From NCBI RefSeq assembly GCF_034190915.1, contig NW_026947544.1:806001-870000 (forward strand): DNA of 64,000 nt, read 5' to 3'. Under the pieces are notes generated by a model. The model was given only the letters and a program-made list of their open reading frames with translations. It made no database searches and was not told the DNA's origin. Both the position numbers and the translations under genes were made by a program. Every line of letters starts with the position of its first letter. Position 1 is the first letter of the stretch. Shown here piece by piece: positions 34,126 to 45,824 of the stretch. The stretch comes from Cavia porcellus (Eukaryota; Chordata; Mammalia; Rodentia; Caviidae).

Positions 34126-35124
34126 CTGGAGTATATAGACAGAAAGTTTCAGGCCACAGCTCAGTGTGGCCCTAGAGGTTCTCGGGGTTAAGGACCATTG
34201 AGAGGATGAGAAAAATAAAGAAAAGGAAATCTAGGGTCAGGTGGAGCCCTCATCCTCCTGATGGGAGGAAAGGAACTGCTCAACCACTGTAACACTTTTG
34301 TTTATACCCTCCAAAGAAGAGTGTCAATTCCAACCCCACTGGCTAGCAACTTGTTTGCCTGGAAGACCTGGGCCCCTGTCTTCTCAGTGTTGGAACAACT
34401 TGTTTACATAACTTGTTTTTGCTTCTTTGCTTTTTCTAGGCTACATTTACTTCAGCCCCACACATGTGATCATTCTCCAGCTTCAACATCTCAGCTCCCA
34501 ACATTTTCAGTATCTGTAGGTAGATGGGCTGTTATTTGAAAATATCTTTCAGCCTACTTTAACCCTTGCTTCTTTGAATGAATATGGACATAATCTCAAT
34601 GAAGTAAGTATTAATTTTAATGATTAGCCAAAGCTACCAGTCTCTTTCTGACATTTTGGAAAAGATACTTGAAGGTTTGAAAAAGAAGTCTGTCATAAAC
34701 TTTGACATTTAAAAAGAAAGCAGTGAAGAGTGAATGAGAATGTACCTACTTGGTAAAATAGGTGTGGGTCTTTACTAGGATGTTTCACACCACAGTAGGA
34801 CTCCATATTGTTGAATAAGTTTCCTCACTGAAAAAAAAAGATACAGAAGATTACAAGGAAAATGCAGCAACCAAATCCTGAAACAAAGCGGCAGGAAGTA
34901 AATAGTATAAAAAGGAAACCAAAATGAAATAAAATGAAAAAGAATGAGAAATGCTGGGGAAATTCTCACAAAGCTGGTCAATGAGGAAATGCATAAGACA
35001 GGAAGCAACTCAGCCAAGCATGTTGTATCTCCATTTTAAACACCTGCAAGAGAAGAAGGACCTCATGACTCATGGGATGTACTTCTAACTCTGCAATGAA
35101 CAAAATACAAGAATGGAATGACTC
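34126..35124. other. Unassigned intergenic DNA
   Basis: No gene or repeat identified. The plus frame at 34,261-34,539 has no family signature. Confidence 0.5.
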
Positions 35125-35235
35125 TGTGCAAAACTGTAATCCTAGCATTGGCGTAGGTTGAGGCAGAAGGCTGGAGTCCAGCCCAGACAATTCAGCAGTT
35201 TAAAATGATTAAGTCTCTGAAATCAAAAAACAAAC
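35125..35235 (+). repeat. B1-like SINE
   Basis: CTGTAATCCTAGCATTGGCG, GGTTGAGGCAGAAGGCTGGA and GTCCAGCCCAGACAA are decayed B1 landmarks in order. Confidence 0.7.
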
Positions 35236-35276
35236 ACTTAAAAAGGCAAAGTCCTCACATCCAATATCTATTCCAG

Positions 35277-35452
35277 TGAAAAAAGAAAGACAGAAAGAAA
35301 AGAAGAAAGAATGGAAAGAGAATGGGAGGAAAGATAATGGAAGTAAAGGAATGGAATGGAAAGGGAAGGGAATGAAATGGAAAGGGAAGGGAAGGGAAGG
35401 GAAGGGAAGGGAAGGGAAGGGAAGGGAAGGGAAGGGAAGGCAAGGGAACAGA
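35277..35452. repeat. Polypurine tract with (GAAGG)n array
   Basis: Almost exclusively A and G on the plus strand. A pure GAAGG array of about 12 units occupies 35,381-35,440, preceded by degenerate AATGG/AAAGG units. It accounts for the repetitive open frames on both strands here. Confidence 0.9.
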
Positions 35453-36299
35453 AGGGGATGTGATATAATAACTCTCTAACAAAGAACAATATGACCAAGG
35501 CTCACTTTATTAATATTCATTCCAATATTTTCTGTTACTCAACTCAGGAGATAGAGTCATCCTGATATAGAATAAACCTACCTTCCTTGCTTCCGTGTGT
35601 TTAAAACTGTTTTTGAGTAGCTTAAATGTTTTGTGGTTTATGAGTAAATCATTCACAATCACATTAGAGTACTTTATGTATTTATAAGATTATTAGCAAC
35701 ATACTGAAAACAATCTGCCCTTCATAACCAGGAAGAAAATGTGGGACTTTTAACTTTCATTAGTGTGTTTTATTGCTTTTAGCAATGTTTGAATTTTAGT
35801 TATTACAGTTGATTGTAGGGTTTTTCTTTCTTTGGCCCAATTATAGTTTTCCTTGGTTTGGTGACAGAGAGAGGATCCACTTGCATCCAGGCGTTCTGTC
35901 ATTCCAGAGTTTGATGCTGTCTTCCAAAGGTGCTTGTCATATGCTCATGTTACATCAATTACCCTGTGGCCTCAGAATTATTTCTGAGCATCTCCTTCTC
36001 TGTCCACTAACCATGTGCTCCTCAGTTTTAGAATTATACTCCTACCATCTCCCTGATGAGTACCACTTGTGATGAGCAAGTGGTCCAGCAAACTGCAGGT
36101 GCTTTATAAATGCTGATGGACCAAAAGAAAGCTGCACCTACTAGATCATGCTCTGTCCCTTGGGTTAAGTAGTATGATTCAAACCTCCTTCTACACTGTG
36201 TCTTACCAGCTGGTTGATGTTTCTTTCCAAAGCCCAGTGACATCCCACAACCCCAATGAGCTAGGCTATTAAGTTGTGTGCTAGGTAGGGGCCTCATTG
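35453..36299. other. Unassigned intergenic DNA
   Basis: No gene or repeat identified. Frames at 35,809-36,072 (plus) and 36,034-36,297 (minus) are unsupported. Confidence 0.5.
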
Positions 36300-36395
36300 A
36301 ACTTCTCTGGTAGGTGGGCTGCTGGGAATGGATCCCAGGGTCTCACACACACTAGGCAAGTGCCACACCATTGAGCTGCACTCCAAAGCCCTTGT
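36300..36395 (-). repeat. ID-like tRNA SINE
   Basis: Antisense B box GGGAATGGATCCCAGGGTCT, ACTAGGCAAGTGCCACACCA and antisense A box CCATTGAGCTGCACTCC. Confidence 0.75.
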
Positions 36396-36744
36396 TGAGC
36401 TCTTCTGTGAAACTCTCTGTCCTGCTGCAGTGTGGAGATGTTGATTTCACCAACCAATAAGGTGAGCTTGAGAAAGAAGGTGATTCCTGTCCCTTGGATC
36501 TGTATTCTGGATCCACACATCCCTTGAATCCATATTGGAGACTCTCTTTCACAGGATCACTGTCACTGTGACAATACAAATCTTTAGTCTCTCCCAGGTG
36601 ACTCCTCAGTCACTCAAGTAATGAGACTTCTGCCTAACTGACCACATCTACAGGACAAATACACACCCTTGAACCTGAATTAAAATTCAATCTCTAGCTC
36701 ATCAATGGTCAGGTCTCATGAAACTATGCTTTCTAAATTTTAGA

Positions 36745-36858
36745 TTCCTTTTCTGTTTTTTTTTTTTTTTTTTTCAATTTTTCATACCAAGGATCAAACT
36801 CGTAATCTTGTGCTTGGCAGGAAGGCACTTATGCTGCTGAGTTAAACCCCCAGCTCCC
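36745..36858 (-). repeat. ID-like tRNA SINE with 10-bp TSD
   Basis: T-run (antisense A-tail) at 36,756-36,774, antisense B box AAGGATCAAACTCGTAATC, GCACTTATGCTGCTGAGTTA and CCCCCAGCTCCC. AAATTTTAGA flanks it at 36,735-36,744 and 36,859-36,868. Confidence 0.87.
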
Positions 36859-37062
36859 AAATTTTAGAATTCTTGACAACATATTTGTTGTCCATGTGTC
36901 TTAAAGATTGGACAGCAGAAATGAAGACTTCCTACAGCCATCTTTGACAACTTACCCATTCTTACTTCAGTGCTGTGCTGTATTGGAAGCCAAGGGTCCT
37001 TTATTTATAACATTGGATAATTGTAGTGGAGTTATATTCAATGTACAGCAGTCTAAATAAGA

Positions 37063-37230
37063 TACAAAAGATTCAGGTGATGCATATTTGTAATGCCAGC
37101 TACTTTGGAAGGTAAGGCAGAAAATTCTCAACTTCAAGGCCCCCCTGTGCAAATTAATGAGACACTGTCTCACAATAACAAAATGAAAAGAGTTGATGGT
37201 AGAGCATAGTTCTCCATATTGTCAATCACC

Positions 37231-37259
<29 letters not shown>
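37063..37259 (+). repeat. B1-ID composite SINE with long A-tail
   Basis: 7SL half (TGTAATGCCAGCTACTTTGG ... ATGAGACACTGTCTCACAA) followed by an ID-like half (GATGGTAGAGCATAGTTC ... TCAATCACC) and an uninterrupted run of about 28 A ending at 37,259. Confidence 0.85.
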
Positions 37260-37261
<2 letters not shown>

Positions 37262-38870
37262 ATGAAGAGAAGGTGAAGGAAAATTAGCATGAGAAAGAGA
37301 AAGAGGGGTGGAGAAATAGAAGGTTCCATAGAGAGTAACACACATATTTCTCTATTCCTGGATCCCAAACTTCTTGCTGACAGTCACATGAGGATAGAAT
37401 AGAGGCAACCAATTGGAATATTTTACAGCTGTGGTTTTCAGGATGGAAATCTATCATACAACCTAATTATGTCCTTACTTTGTGTATGTAAATCTAAATG
37501 TAAATCAACTTCAGAGCTGTCAAAACAAACCTCAGTGATGAAAAAGGCTGGCAGGTACACAGTCAGACAGAGAAAAATCACCTGTTTTTAAGGACAGGAA
37601 TTTCAGCTCAATTAAACCTCCTCCCTCTCTGAATAGCTGAATGCAATGGCCCAGAGAACCACATAGAAAACACTTGATTGTGACCGAGTAGCATCTAAAG
37701 GGTTTAGAAAAAATTTTTACAGGGTTTATCTCAGGGTACCATTCAGTTTGAATTTCTATTCATTGGATTTGATGACAGGTATATGGATTATGTCATGTAG
37801 TATAGTAAATAATTTGTTTAGAATGTGGCAAGTTTCATAGATGACAAATAATTAATCAGTTTTTAAAGATTAACACCAAAAATGACCTGAGATCAAAGGA
37901 GGCTTGCTATCATTTAGGCTTAAGTCTTCGAGAGGGCTGGCATGCTGAAGGAGCTGCAGGTTGTGGAGCAGCCCAGAATCTTAAGGAGTGGAAAGCCAGT
38001 TACACTGTCATTTCAGTGCATAAGTCTGCAGTTGACTAATTGTAGACAGTGAAAATGTTTTCAGGACTGTTTAACTAAATATCATTCAGTTTATCAAAAC
38101 AGAGTAATCTGGCAGGCATTTCTCACCACTATGGGACTTTTGAAAATATATGAGAAACACCTGATTATACGTTTGGCTGAATATTATTTAAAATGAATTC
38201 AAAACCTAGAGAGAGTTTTTGGCTTAAATTCCCAAAAATCCTCCTCTGGAGCATCCCATTTGATATGTAGTAATGAGAATGAAAGTATTCCAATATAAAT
38301 AAAGGGCTCCTCTTAGGGGGATCAATCCAGTTCCTCATTAATGAGTTGATTCTGTGCAGAACTGCAATTGTAATTATTTATTTTGACTCTAAGATAATGT
38401 AATAACATAAAAGCTATTATCCTTGACAGTAGTAGAGCTGGTAGAGTCAAAAAAAGAAGGTATTTCATCCTACTTATGAAAGATAAATATATCATTCCAG
38501 CTCAGGATTACTGAACAGCTTGGGTCCTATAAATACCATCAGTGCCTTCATTTATAGTTTCATGCCCAGTACTTAAGTTTGATTTTAAGAAATATAATTT
38601 AGAAATGGCTTATCATATATAAAATCTTGAGAGATTGAGTATAATCTAATTTCTTCTCCAATTGCAAGTTTAATTAAATGTTTGTTAAAATTAATAAACT
38701 TAAAAGTAAAATTCAAGTCCCTGAGGGAAGACCCATGCTGAATATTCAGAGTAAGATGTATTCTGAAATGTTAATAGGGTGTAAAGTTACTTCTATGAGA
38801 GAGATATTATAGACACAAGCATTGAGAAATGAGAAATAAAATGTACATGATTAAAACCCTGTCAAATGTG
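37260..38870. other. Unassigned intergenic DNA
   Basis: 1.6 kb without a gene or recognised repeat. Confidence 0.5.
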
Positions 38871-38958
38871 ATAGGGAATGGAACTCCATGGTAAAGTACT
38901 TCGCTAGCATGCACGAGGCTCTGAGTTCTGAGTCTGATCCCCAGTACTGAAAAAAATT
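38871..38958 (+). repeat. ID-like tRNA SINE
   Basis: CTCCATGGTAAAGTACTTCG, CTAGCATGCACGAGGCTCTG and GTCTGATCCCCAGTACTGAA follow the ID/BC1 consensus order, with a short A-rich tail. Confidence 0.75.
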
Positions 38959-39598
38959 TCTTGCAGAAAATGGAAATTGAAAGTCTGTAAATATCAAGTT
39001 TCAAGACAAATGTGATTCAGCATCACAGGACACAGTAGCTAAGAAGAGTAATTTCCATGGCATTTTTCCAACATGAAGACATGAACTGAAGTCTTCAAGG
39101 AAAACAGGTAGCATATTTCTATGCCTGAGAGAGAGGGTGATACCCCATTCATTCATTTTCTTCTTCTTTTCTCCTACACTTTTTCCTACCTTATCTTGTG
39201 ATGGGCAAGTGTTACATGGTAAAGATCTAAAACGTACTTCTCTAAACTCAAAAGATTGACAGCATTCCAGTTAATAGATCAAAGGGTATTCTGGTCAGAA
39301 TGAAACAAAAACAAACTTATTAAAAATAATATGGATGAGTGATATAAAATGGTAAATGAGGTAGGATCAAGGAAAGAATTACAAATTCTGGTCTAAAGAA
39401 ATATTTGAGTCTAACTTGGAAAAAAAACACAAGGAGACACTGTAGCAGAAAAATAGAATCAAGGCACATTAGTCTGATATCATGAAAGGCTGTGGTGTGC
39501 CTGGAAAGAGAAAGTATTCCATAGTTTCATAGAGGCCAGGAACTGCTCCCAGGTAACCAGCAATAGAAGCCACTTCCCTGATAACTGACCTTCAAGGA
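38959..39598. other. Unassigned intergenic DNA left of duplication
   Basis: No gene or repeat identified. Homology with copy B starts at about 39,599. Confidence 0.5.
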
Positions 39599-39904
39599 AC
39601 TTTATACACAGGATGAATTTTTCTGTGACCTTTAAATATTTTATACCAAAACAATTTAGTTTCTCTTACTGTGAGCTGTACACAGATACAGAAGGAAGTT
39701 AAAATATAAACAAACTAATGTTGCTAATTAAAGTGTCTGATTTTCTTGGTAAAAGCTTATGAGGATGTTTTGATGTGTGTGGAATTTTTCTCAAGGGAGG
39801 AAAATGTTCTGCTTATGCTTTCCTTTCCATTGTATAAACTGTGCAGCTCTGTATGTTTTCCATATCTTATCAAGAGTTTACACTCTATTCTAAGTTTAGG
39901 TTAT

Positions 39905-40280
39905 TGTTATAGTTTTGACCTGGAATTTCCTACAGAGACCAAGTGTGAAAAGTTTGATCCTCTGGCTTAGGGTTATAGGAAAAGGTGTGGGATCATTAAT
40001 GCATGGGACCTGGTGGGAGATTTTAGGTTAGTAGTGGTGAGCTCTCAGAGGGTTGTGGAACCTCAGTCTTTTCTGTCTCTTTTCACTTCAGGGTCATGAG
40101 ATGAGCTATAATTCTGCTACCCACTTATTTTTGTCATAATATATCTCACCAGAGTCCCCAAAGTGGGAGTCTATCTGACTGAGGATTGGAACTTCCAAGG
40201 CTTCCAGGCAGAAGAAACCTTTTCTGTTATTAAGCTGATTGATTCAGTTATTAGTTTCAGTAACAAAAAGCTGATTGGTA
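39905..40280 (+). mobile_element. MaLR-like LTR (copy A)
   Basis: Begins TGTTATAGTTTTGACCTGGA, includes GACCTGGTGGGAGATTTTAG and ends with GTAACAAAAAGCTGATTGGT, the MaLR order. Copy B has the same LTR without its first part. Confidence 0.75.
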
Positions 40281-41539
40281 CCATCACCTTCCGAAATCCT
40301 ATCTTTTAAGCTGACATGTCATGATACGTTTCTGAGAGTTACTCCAGATTGAAAGTTTTTGCCAGTGTCACATCTGGGATAGCATCATCCTTCCCATCAC
40401 AACCAAGTCCCCCACTTTTGTTAGTCAGTTACCTTTATCTGTGTAATGATAACGTATGCAGATAAGGGTATATCTTCCTTGCATACACAGAGGTTTTCAA
40501 ATGTCAGCAATGCTCCAGAGTCAGCTCTTGCTGTTTATTTGTGGTTCAAATTTCACTGCCTGTTTTTTTTTTCATTTTCAGTTATTTGTTGCACTGCTGT
40601 CTTTTTCACCCCAGTCCTTTTTGGGGTCTTTCACTTCTATCAAATGACATGTGTCCTTAGGGCAAATGAGATGCGAACACAGTGCAGTGATCTGGGACCC
40701 TGGTCACATTAATTTTTTTTAAATTTTTGTAATGTGTGGATAAAAATTCAGCTGTTATATTTGTACCTTATTCACTGAAGTTAACTCATAATGGTACTTC
40801 AGATATGAACTATGGAACAGGGGAATTGATGCTACTTGACTAAACTCTGGTAACTGAAATTCAGAAATATCTAAGATTTACAAAGCAATATGTGCCTTTA
40901 CGTCTCTGTTTGTGCAAAATTTCTTAATTCCTTCCATTGAACACTACTATTAAAACTACTTTTAGAAGTGGAAATGAGGCAGGTAGTACCCACAGCTTTC
41001 AAGGAGTGAGGATGGGGCTCATATCCAGCTGGCTGTAACTTCACTAACATGCCACATTTCTAGGTTAAAAAGAACGTCTTATTCCTCAGTTAGCTTATAT
41101 TTTTTCTTGAATATTAAATATTGCTTAAATATACCTTAAATATTTGTATGATCATCTGAAGGATATTTTTAGTTAATATGTATTAAAGAATGCCATGATA
41201 CAAAAAAAATTGAATATTCAAGGGGTAGAAAAAGGATTTCAACAAAATAAAACTTCCATGATATACTGCAGTATCCAGTCTGGTTATCCCAGCCAAACTG
41301 TAGCTGCAACTTAGTAGTGCACCTTCCTTTGTAACAGTTTAAGAATTCACCTACATCTATTATTTTTCCTTTGGGTATCTTGCATTCAGACACTACTTAA
41401 TAAATACTCAGCTCTTTTTCTGTGCCAACTTCTGTACTGATGTCCTGTCTGGAAAGCATATATTCATGCCTTATTTGTCTGAAAGTTTATATATTTAATG
41501 AATTTGTGACAAGCAGCTAGGTTAGTTAGAAGTATTATA

Positions 41540-41997
41540 GACAGCAGACAGGGCTAGGTCCTCGAAGGAAACAGTGCAAACACTGATTCCAATTGTAGAA
41601 GAGACTGATACATGCCCCCACCATGAGCCAGACCTCAAGACAAAAGATAAATCAAATACACCCAAATATTTCCTAAGGATAAGCATCAGGAATTGCCATT
41701 CTGAATAGGTCTTTATCTATCACCCTGAGAAAGTCAGGAGTCACCAACCCAACAAGAGTCACTGTTCTTTATGCATGCTCAATTGTGCTTGTTACATGAA
41801 TTGCTTCCCCATTTGTCCCTTATTTAATCAATTTTACCTGTGTGATTAATCTCTTTGGTACACCATAGTTTGTCCCCCCTCATGCCTACCTTGTGAGTTC
41901 CCATATTTTTCCCACTCTAGACCTGCCTAACCTCGTGGTTTCACTCAATATAGAAGTCTCTAGAAAAAACAGAGTCTTTGAAAACCCACTCAGGACC

Positions 41998-42083
<86 letters not shown>

Positions 42084-42118
42084 GTGTCTCTCTCTGTCTC
42101 TCTCTGTCTCTCTCTCTG

Positions 42119-42159
<41 letters not shown>

Positions 42160-42246
42160 GTCTCTCTCTGTCTCTCTGTCTCTCTCTCAGATGCATGCTT
42201 TCAAAGAATAAATATATTCTGCTCTTAATCTCTGTTGTTACAAAAC
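41540..42246 (+). mobile_element. LTR family C (copy A), containing the CT array
   Basis: Shares with 28,794-29,063 the blocks TTGTGAGTTCCCATATTTTT, CTAGAAAAAACAG and AATAAATATATTCTGCTCT (polyadenylation region). The CT microsatellite lies just upstream of the AATAAA. Left boundary is an estimate. Confidence 0.55.
41999..42190. repeat. (CT)n microsatellite with TG interruptions
   Basis: About 190 bp of CT with spaced TGT interruptions in the right half. Copy B (56,837-56,896) has only about 60 bp and is nearly pure. It produces long Ser/Leu and Arg/Glu open frames that are not genes. Confidence 0.97.
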
Positions 42247-43059
42247 CTCATTCTTCAATTTTAGAGAACATGAACTCGTACCAGATATCTAATACTTTGG
42301 GGCTTCATTCCCCTTTATTGGAGGTACACTACAGCATAATTCCTTTCCGAGAAGGGATCATCATGAAAAATCTGTTTTTCCAATAATAAAAGCAATGGTA
42401 TGCATTTGCAAAATGGTATTTTATAACATACTTACTGATGATTTTGTGGATGGCTCTAGAACAAGTTGACCTTGGAAATATACATAATATAAATGTACAT
42501 CACAAACAGATTTGTAGGAGGAATTAGATTTATTATTAAGTATGTTTTTATGGAACATAAATTAAAAATTACCTGTTTTTTATCTAAAATCCATCTTAAT
42601 CTCCATATCCTATATTTTAATTGTTAAATCTGGCAGTGATAACCTTAAGTGAAGATTAGACATGTGCTAAGAGTCAGAATTAGATGAGAATGAGTTAATA
42701 TTTGTTTTTATTCCTGAAAACTATAACAAAATACAAACAGGACACAAAGGACTAATACTTCACATTGCTCTCAAGGAAGACTTGCATGGAAAAATCCCTT
42801 TGATGAAAGCAAATTTTGACCACATACAATGCATATGGCAAACATATTTTCATGCATATGACTGGATACAAGAATGAGAAATACTCCACTTGGAAACTTC
42901 CTCTCAAGTTGTAATTGTAGTATCTGAGAACTTTCACAAATAAATAATGCAGCTTCGAATAGACTAACCACCATCAGAAGGCAGAATGTAATATACTATT
43001 GATACAGTGATGATATCACACCTCCAAATAATCCAAGCTATATAATGGAAAAAACAGTA
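42247..43059. other. Unassigned DNA within copy A
   Basis: No gene or named repeat. It begins with a stretch identical to copy B and then becomes more diverged. The minus frames at 42,752-42,974 are not preserved as a long open frame in copy B. Confidence 0.5.
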
Positions 43060-43700
43060 AAATCCCAACCTGTTAAGCCACTCCATATCCCATGTGCCGA
43101 GTATGTGTTCTCTTATAACTGAAGAATGAATTCTAGGAACAACAGAAATTAAGAAAAGATATATTTATTGAGGGAAAGAATGGTATATTTAATGGGGGAA
43201 AGAAAACTTCTGTTTAAGAGAGACAGAAGGGATCCTGAGGGTTGCCAAAGACCCTTTCTCATGGAAATCTTACAAAGCAAAACCACAAAGAAGCTAAAGC
43301 ATGTTTCAGGTGGGAAATACTATGATCAATGAATAAGATTACAGTTCAGACACTTAGGTAACATTGATCCACTGGGAAATCCAGAAGTGGGTATGGCACA
43401 CAAAACTATAGTAAGGCAATAAGATTCTGGGTACAAACACTTGGCTAATATTGATTAAATAAGGATTAAATAGGGATCAAGGATACACAGACCAAACAGA
43501 GGCTTTTTCTGGAGGTTATGGGTAAATGACGCTTTCTGACCCCTCACCCAACATGGTTGAAACCCATTTAGAATATCAATCACTGCAATTTATTCCTAGG
43601 GGAAGTATGTGGGTATAATCATTCTAACTTTTGTCTTGTAGTTTTGTCTTTCATGAATTCCTCTGCCCAAACTGTAATGTATTCTCACCTTCTGTACTAA
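43060..43700 (-). mobile_element. LTR-like element, family D (copy A)
   Basis: Plus strand runs CCAACCTGTTAAGCC ... GATATATTTATTGAGGGAAA (antisense AATAAA) ... AGTATGTGGGTATAATCA ... TTTTGTCTTTCATGAATTCC. Related to 57,760-58,400 and, more distantly, to 61,790-62,390. Ends are approximate. Confidence 0.5.
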
Positions 43701-43734
43701 TCCTTGAGGGCCTACTCCTGTCTGTCAATATTTC

Positions 43735-43965
43735 TACCACATTTAGCTGTCTGGATTACTATGGCCAGCAAATATTTTCTATTAAAGGAGCTGTCAGTAG
43801 CAAATAATTCAGCTTTGTATCCAAGCTTAGCCACTTTAACCGTGAAAGCAGCCACATTGGTAGACAACCTTTAAACGAATTGGATAGAGTCCTATTCCAG
43901 TAAAATTTTATTTACAAAAACAAAAGGTAGACCATATTTTGCCCAAAGACTGTAATGTACAACCT
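43735..43965 (+). repeat. MER20-like hAT-Charlie fossil (copy A)
   Basis: Landmarks: GTGAAAGCAGCCACATTGGT, TTCCAGTAAAATTTTATTTA, CAAAAACAAAAGGTAGACCA and TTTTGCCCAAAGACTGT, in the order of this ancient mammalian hAT MITE as I remember it. Confidence 0.8.
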
Positions 43966-45367
43966 TTCACCCAAGAGCTTTTCAGTATTTCCATGTGATT
44001 TTGTTCTTAGAAGGAAACAAGCAATTGAAAGAATTAATAAACACTGTGAGTCTTCCTAGAACACCCAGCAAATCTTAACAGTCTTAGTTTCCTGAGTGAG
44101 CTTATAATTATTCAATTCTCCATTTTAAGTGCAATTAAGAAGAGACCATTGTAGGAATGATGTCAACATAAGATTTAGGTTCAGATGGTCAAAAAGATAA
44201 TGGATCTGCTGATAGAGTGGATTAATCATATGCATTATGCTGCAAGCTCATAGTAATGACATGAATTCAATGTATCTAATAGTAATTTAAGAGTATTATT
44301 TTAATAATTGAATGAACAAACCCATTTTTCCTCATTTACTACCATGTAAATAATTATTTTCCTAGGGCCTCAGTACACAATCCAATAGTGTCATTAGTGA
44401 GAAAAGAAAAAAGAAATACCTTCAAATAGCTGAATCAATATTCTTGACTTTTTAAAATACAATTGAAAAATGTCTGGATTTGCCAAGTTTTCACATGGCT
44501 TTAGATTCAAAGCAGCAGAATGAAAAATTCTAAGTGATTTCTTTTGGAAGTGATGTGCATTACTCAGTAACAATGGAAATCTGCTTTACCAAAATAAATG
44601 CTCCTGCTTTTCCTTAAATTACAGTCAGTCCCACTTTATTTCACTTTATACATGGTTAATATACTGTCTGCAGTGACTCACTTCAAATTATACATGGGCT
44701 GCTGGCCAATCAATTTTTAGCTTCATATTTTTCTTGTTTTCATCAGTAAAGAAGAAGAGTAAGATCATGATGTCTAACAGAATTAAGAGAATTATATCTG
44801 AATTTATATAAATGCCTCCTAATTAAGTATTCCTGAAGACCCAACAATTATGCATGTATTTACCAAAAGAGTGTGTCATTTATCATATGCATCTTTAATG
44901 AGAAATTGAAATGTTACAGAACACATCCAGCTGCACTGGTGCAAAATATATAACAAGGTAAGACAGTAAAGCTTTATTCTTGTTTGTATAATCCAGAAGA
45001 AAAACAGATAAATTCATTATATTCACTCATGACTGCTTTGGATAATCAGTTTTACAGATGCCTGCTGTAATTTTTTTCTTCATCAGGTCTTAGGATACTC
45101 TGGGAAGCACATACCAACTCATTTATTTGATTTGAACAATTTAGCCTGCCTGTTTTGGTGAGGAGCAATTATGATATGGCTCAGAGGTTTGAGGAGAACT
45201 GATTTGCCAATTAAATTAGAGAATGGAAATTTCCTACATAATAAGAAAGCCTTATGCAACAGCGTCTTTACAAAAACTTACATAACACAACTGTAACTCA
45301 CCAGTGTTTAGACTTTTCAATCCTGGGCTTATTGGATTAAAGCAGTTCCAATTAAGAAAGAAAATAA
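43966..45367. other. Unassigned DNA within copy A
   Basis: No gene. It includes a run of about 165 bp almost identical to copy B (44,000-44,130 versus about 58,700-58,830). No repeat family recognised. Confidence 0.5.
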
Positions 45368-45370
45368 GGG

Positions 45371-45824
45371 GCACACTGCAGCTGCCAGCCTGGAGGAGTG
45401 AGTTGGGCCAAGGCATGGGACCCCATTCCAGCCTTGCTGATCACACTCTCTCACCCTGATGGCATACTGCAGCTGCCCACCTGGAGGAGTGAGTTGGGCT
45501 GAGCCATGGGATCCCATTCTGGTCTTGTTGATTGCCCTCTCTCACCTGGAGTGCACACCCCAGTTGCCTGCCTGGAGGCTTGAGTAGGGCCAAGCTATAG
45601 GAACCAGCTCTGGCCTTTGTGATCACCCTCTCTCACTTGGAGAGCACACCATATCTATCTGCCAGGAAGAGGGAGCTGAGCCTAGCCATGGAACTCTGCT
45701 CCAGCCTTGCTGACTGGCCTCTCTAACCAGGAGGGCATGGCAGCTGCCCTGCCTGAAGGAGGGAACTGGGCCATGATGTAGGAACCTCTCCAGCCTTGCC
45801 TGGGAACTTCTTTTGACCTGGAGA
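45371..45824 (+). promoter_or_regulatory. Tandem 91-bp L1 5'UTR monomers (five units)
   Basis: Units start at 45,371, 45,462, 45,553, 45,644 and 45,735 with GCAYACY/GCATGG-type starts, spaced 91, 91, 91, 91 and 90 bp; a degenerate sixth start is GCACCAGCAC at 45,825. Each contains a CAGCTGCC-like box, a GGAGGAGTGAGTTGGG-like box, a CCAGCCTTGCTGA-like box and a CTCTCTCACCTGGAG-like end. In mouse, tandem L1 monomers act as promoters; by analogy these should too. That is inference. Confidence 0.85.

Larger units (their letters stand above)
39599..45367 (+). repeat. Segmental duplication, copy A
   Basis: This 5.8-kb block is colinear and in the same orientation with 54,680-60,570. Landmark pairs: AGTTTCTCTTACTGTGAGCT at about 39,658 and 54,739; the CT microsatellite at 41,999 and 56,837; the MER20-like fossil at 43,735 and 58,425; the shared right edge AATTAAGAAAGAAAATAAG at 45,351 and 60,551. 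Divergence is uneven. The right edge abuts the first promoter monomer of the full-length L1. Confidence 0.93.

Noticed and set aside
34775..35017. 80-codon minus-strand hydrophobic frame
   Set aside because: Antisense of A/G-rich DNA; hydrophobicity follows from T-rich codons. No start context or homology visible.
35255..35498. Pro/Phe/Leu- and Gly/Lys-rich frames on both strands
   Set aside because: Pure product of the GAAGG pentanucleotide array, whose 5-bp unit runs through all three frames.
40446..40712. 88-codon plus-strand frame with hydrophobic stretch, similar to one at 55,302-55,487
   Set aside because: The similarity is due to the segmental duplication. The two frames differ by indels and have different starts, which argues against coding constraint.
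41893..42386. Ser/Leu-rich and Arg/Glu-rich open frames
   Set aside because: They are translations of the CT microsatellite and collapse in the paralogous copy B.
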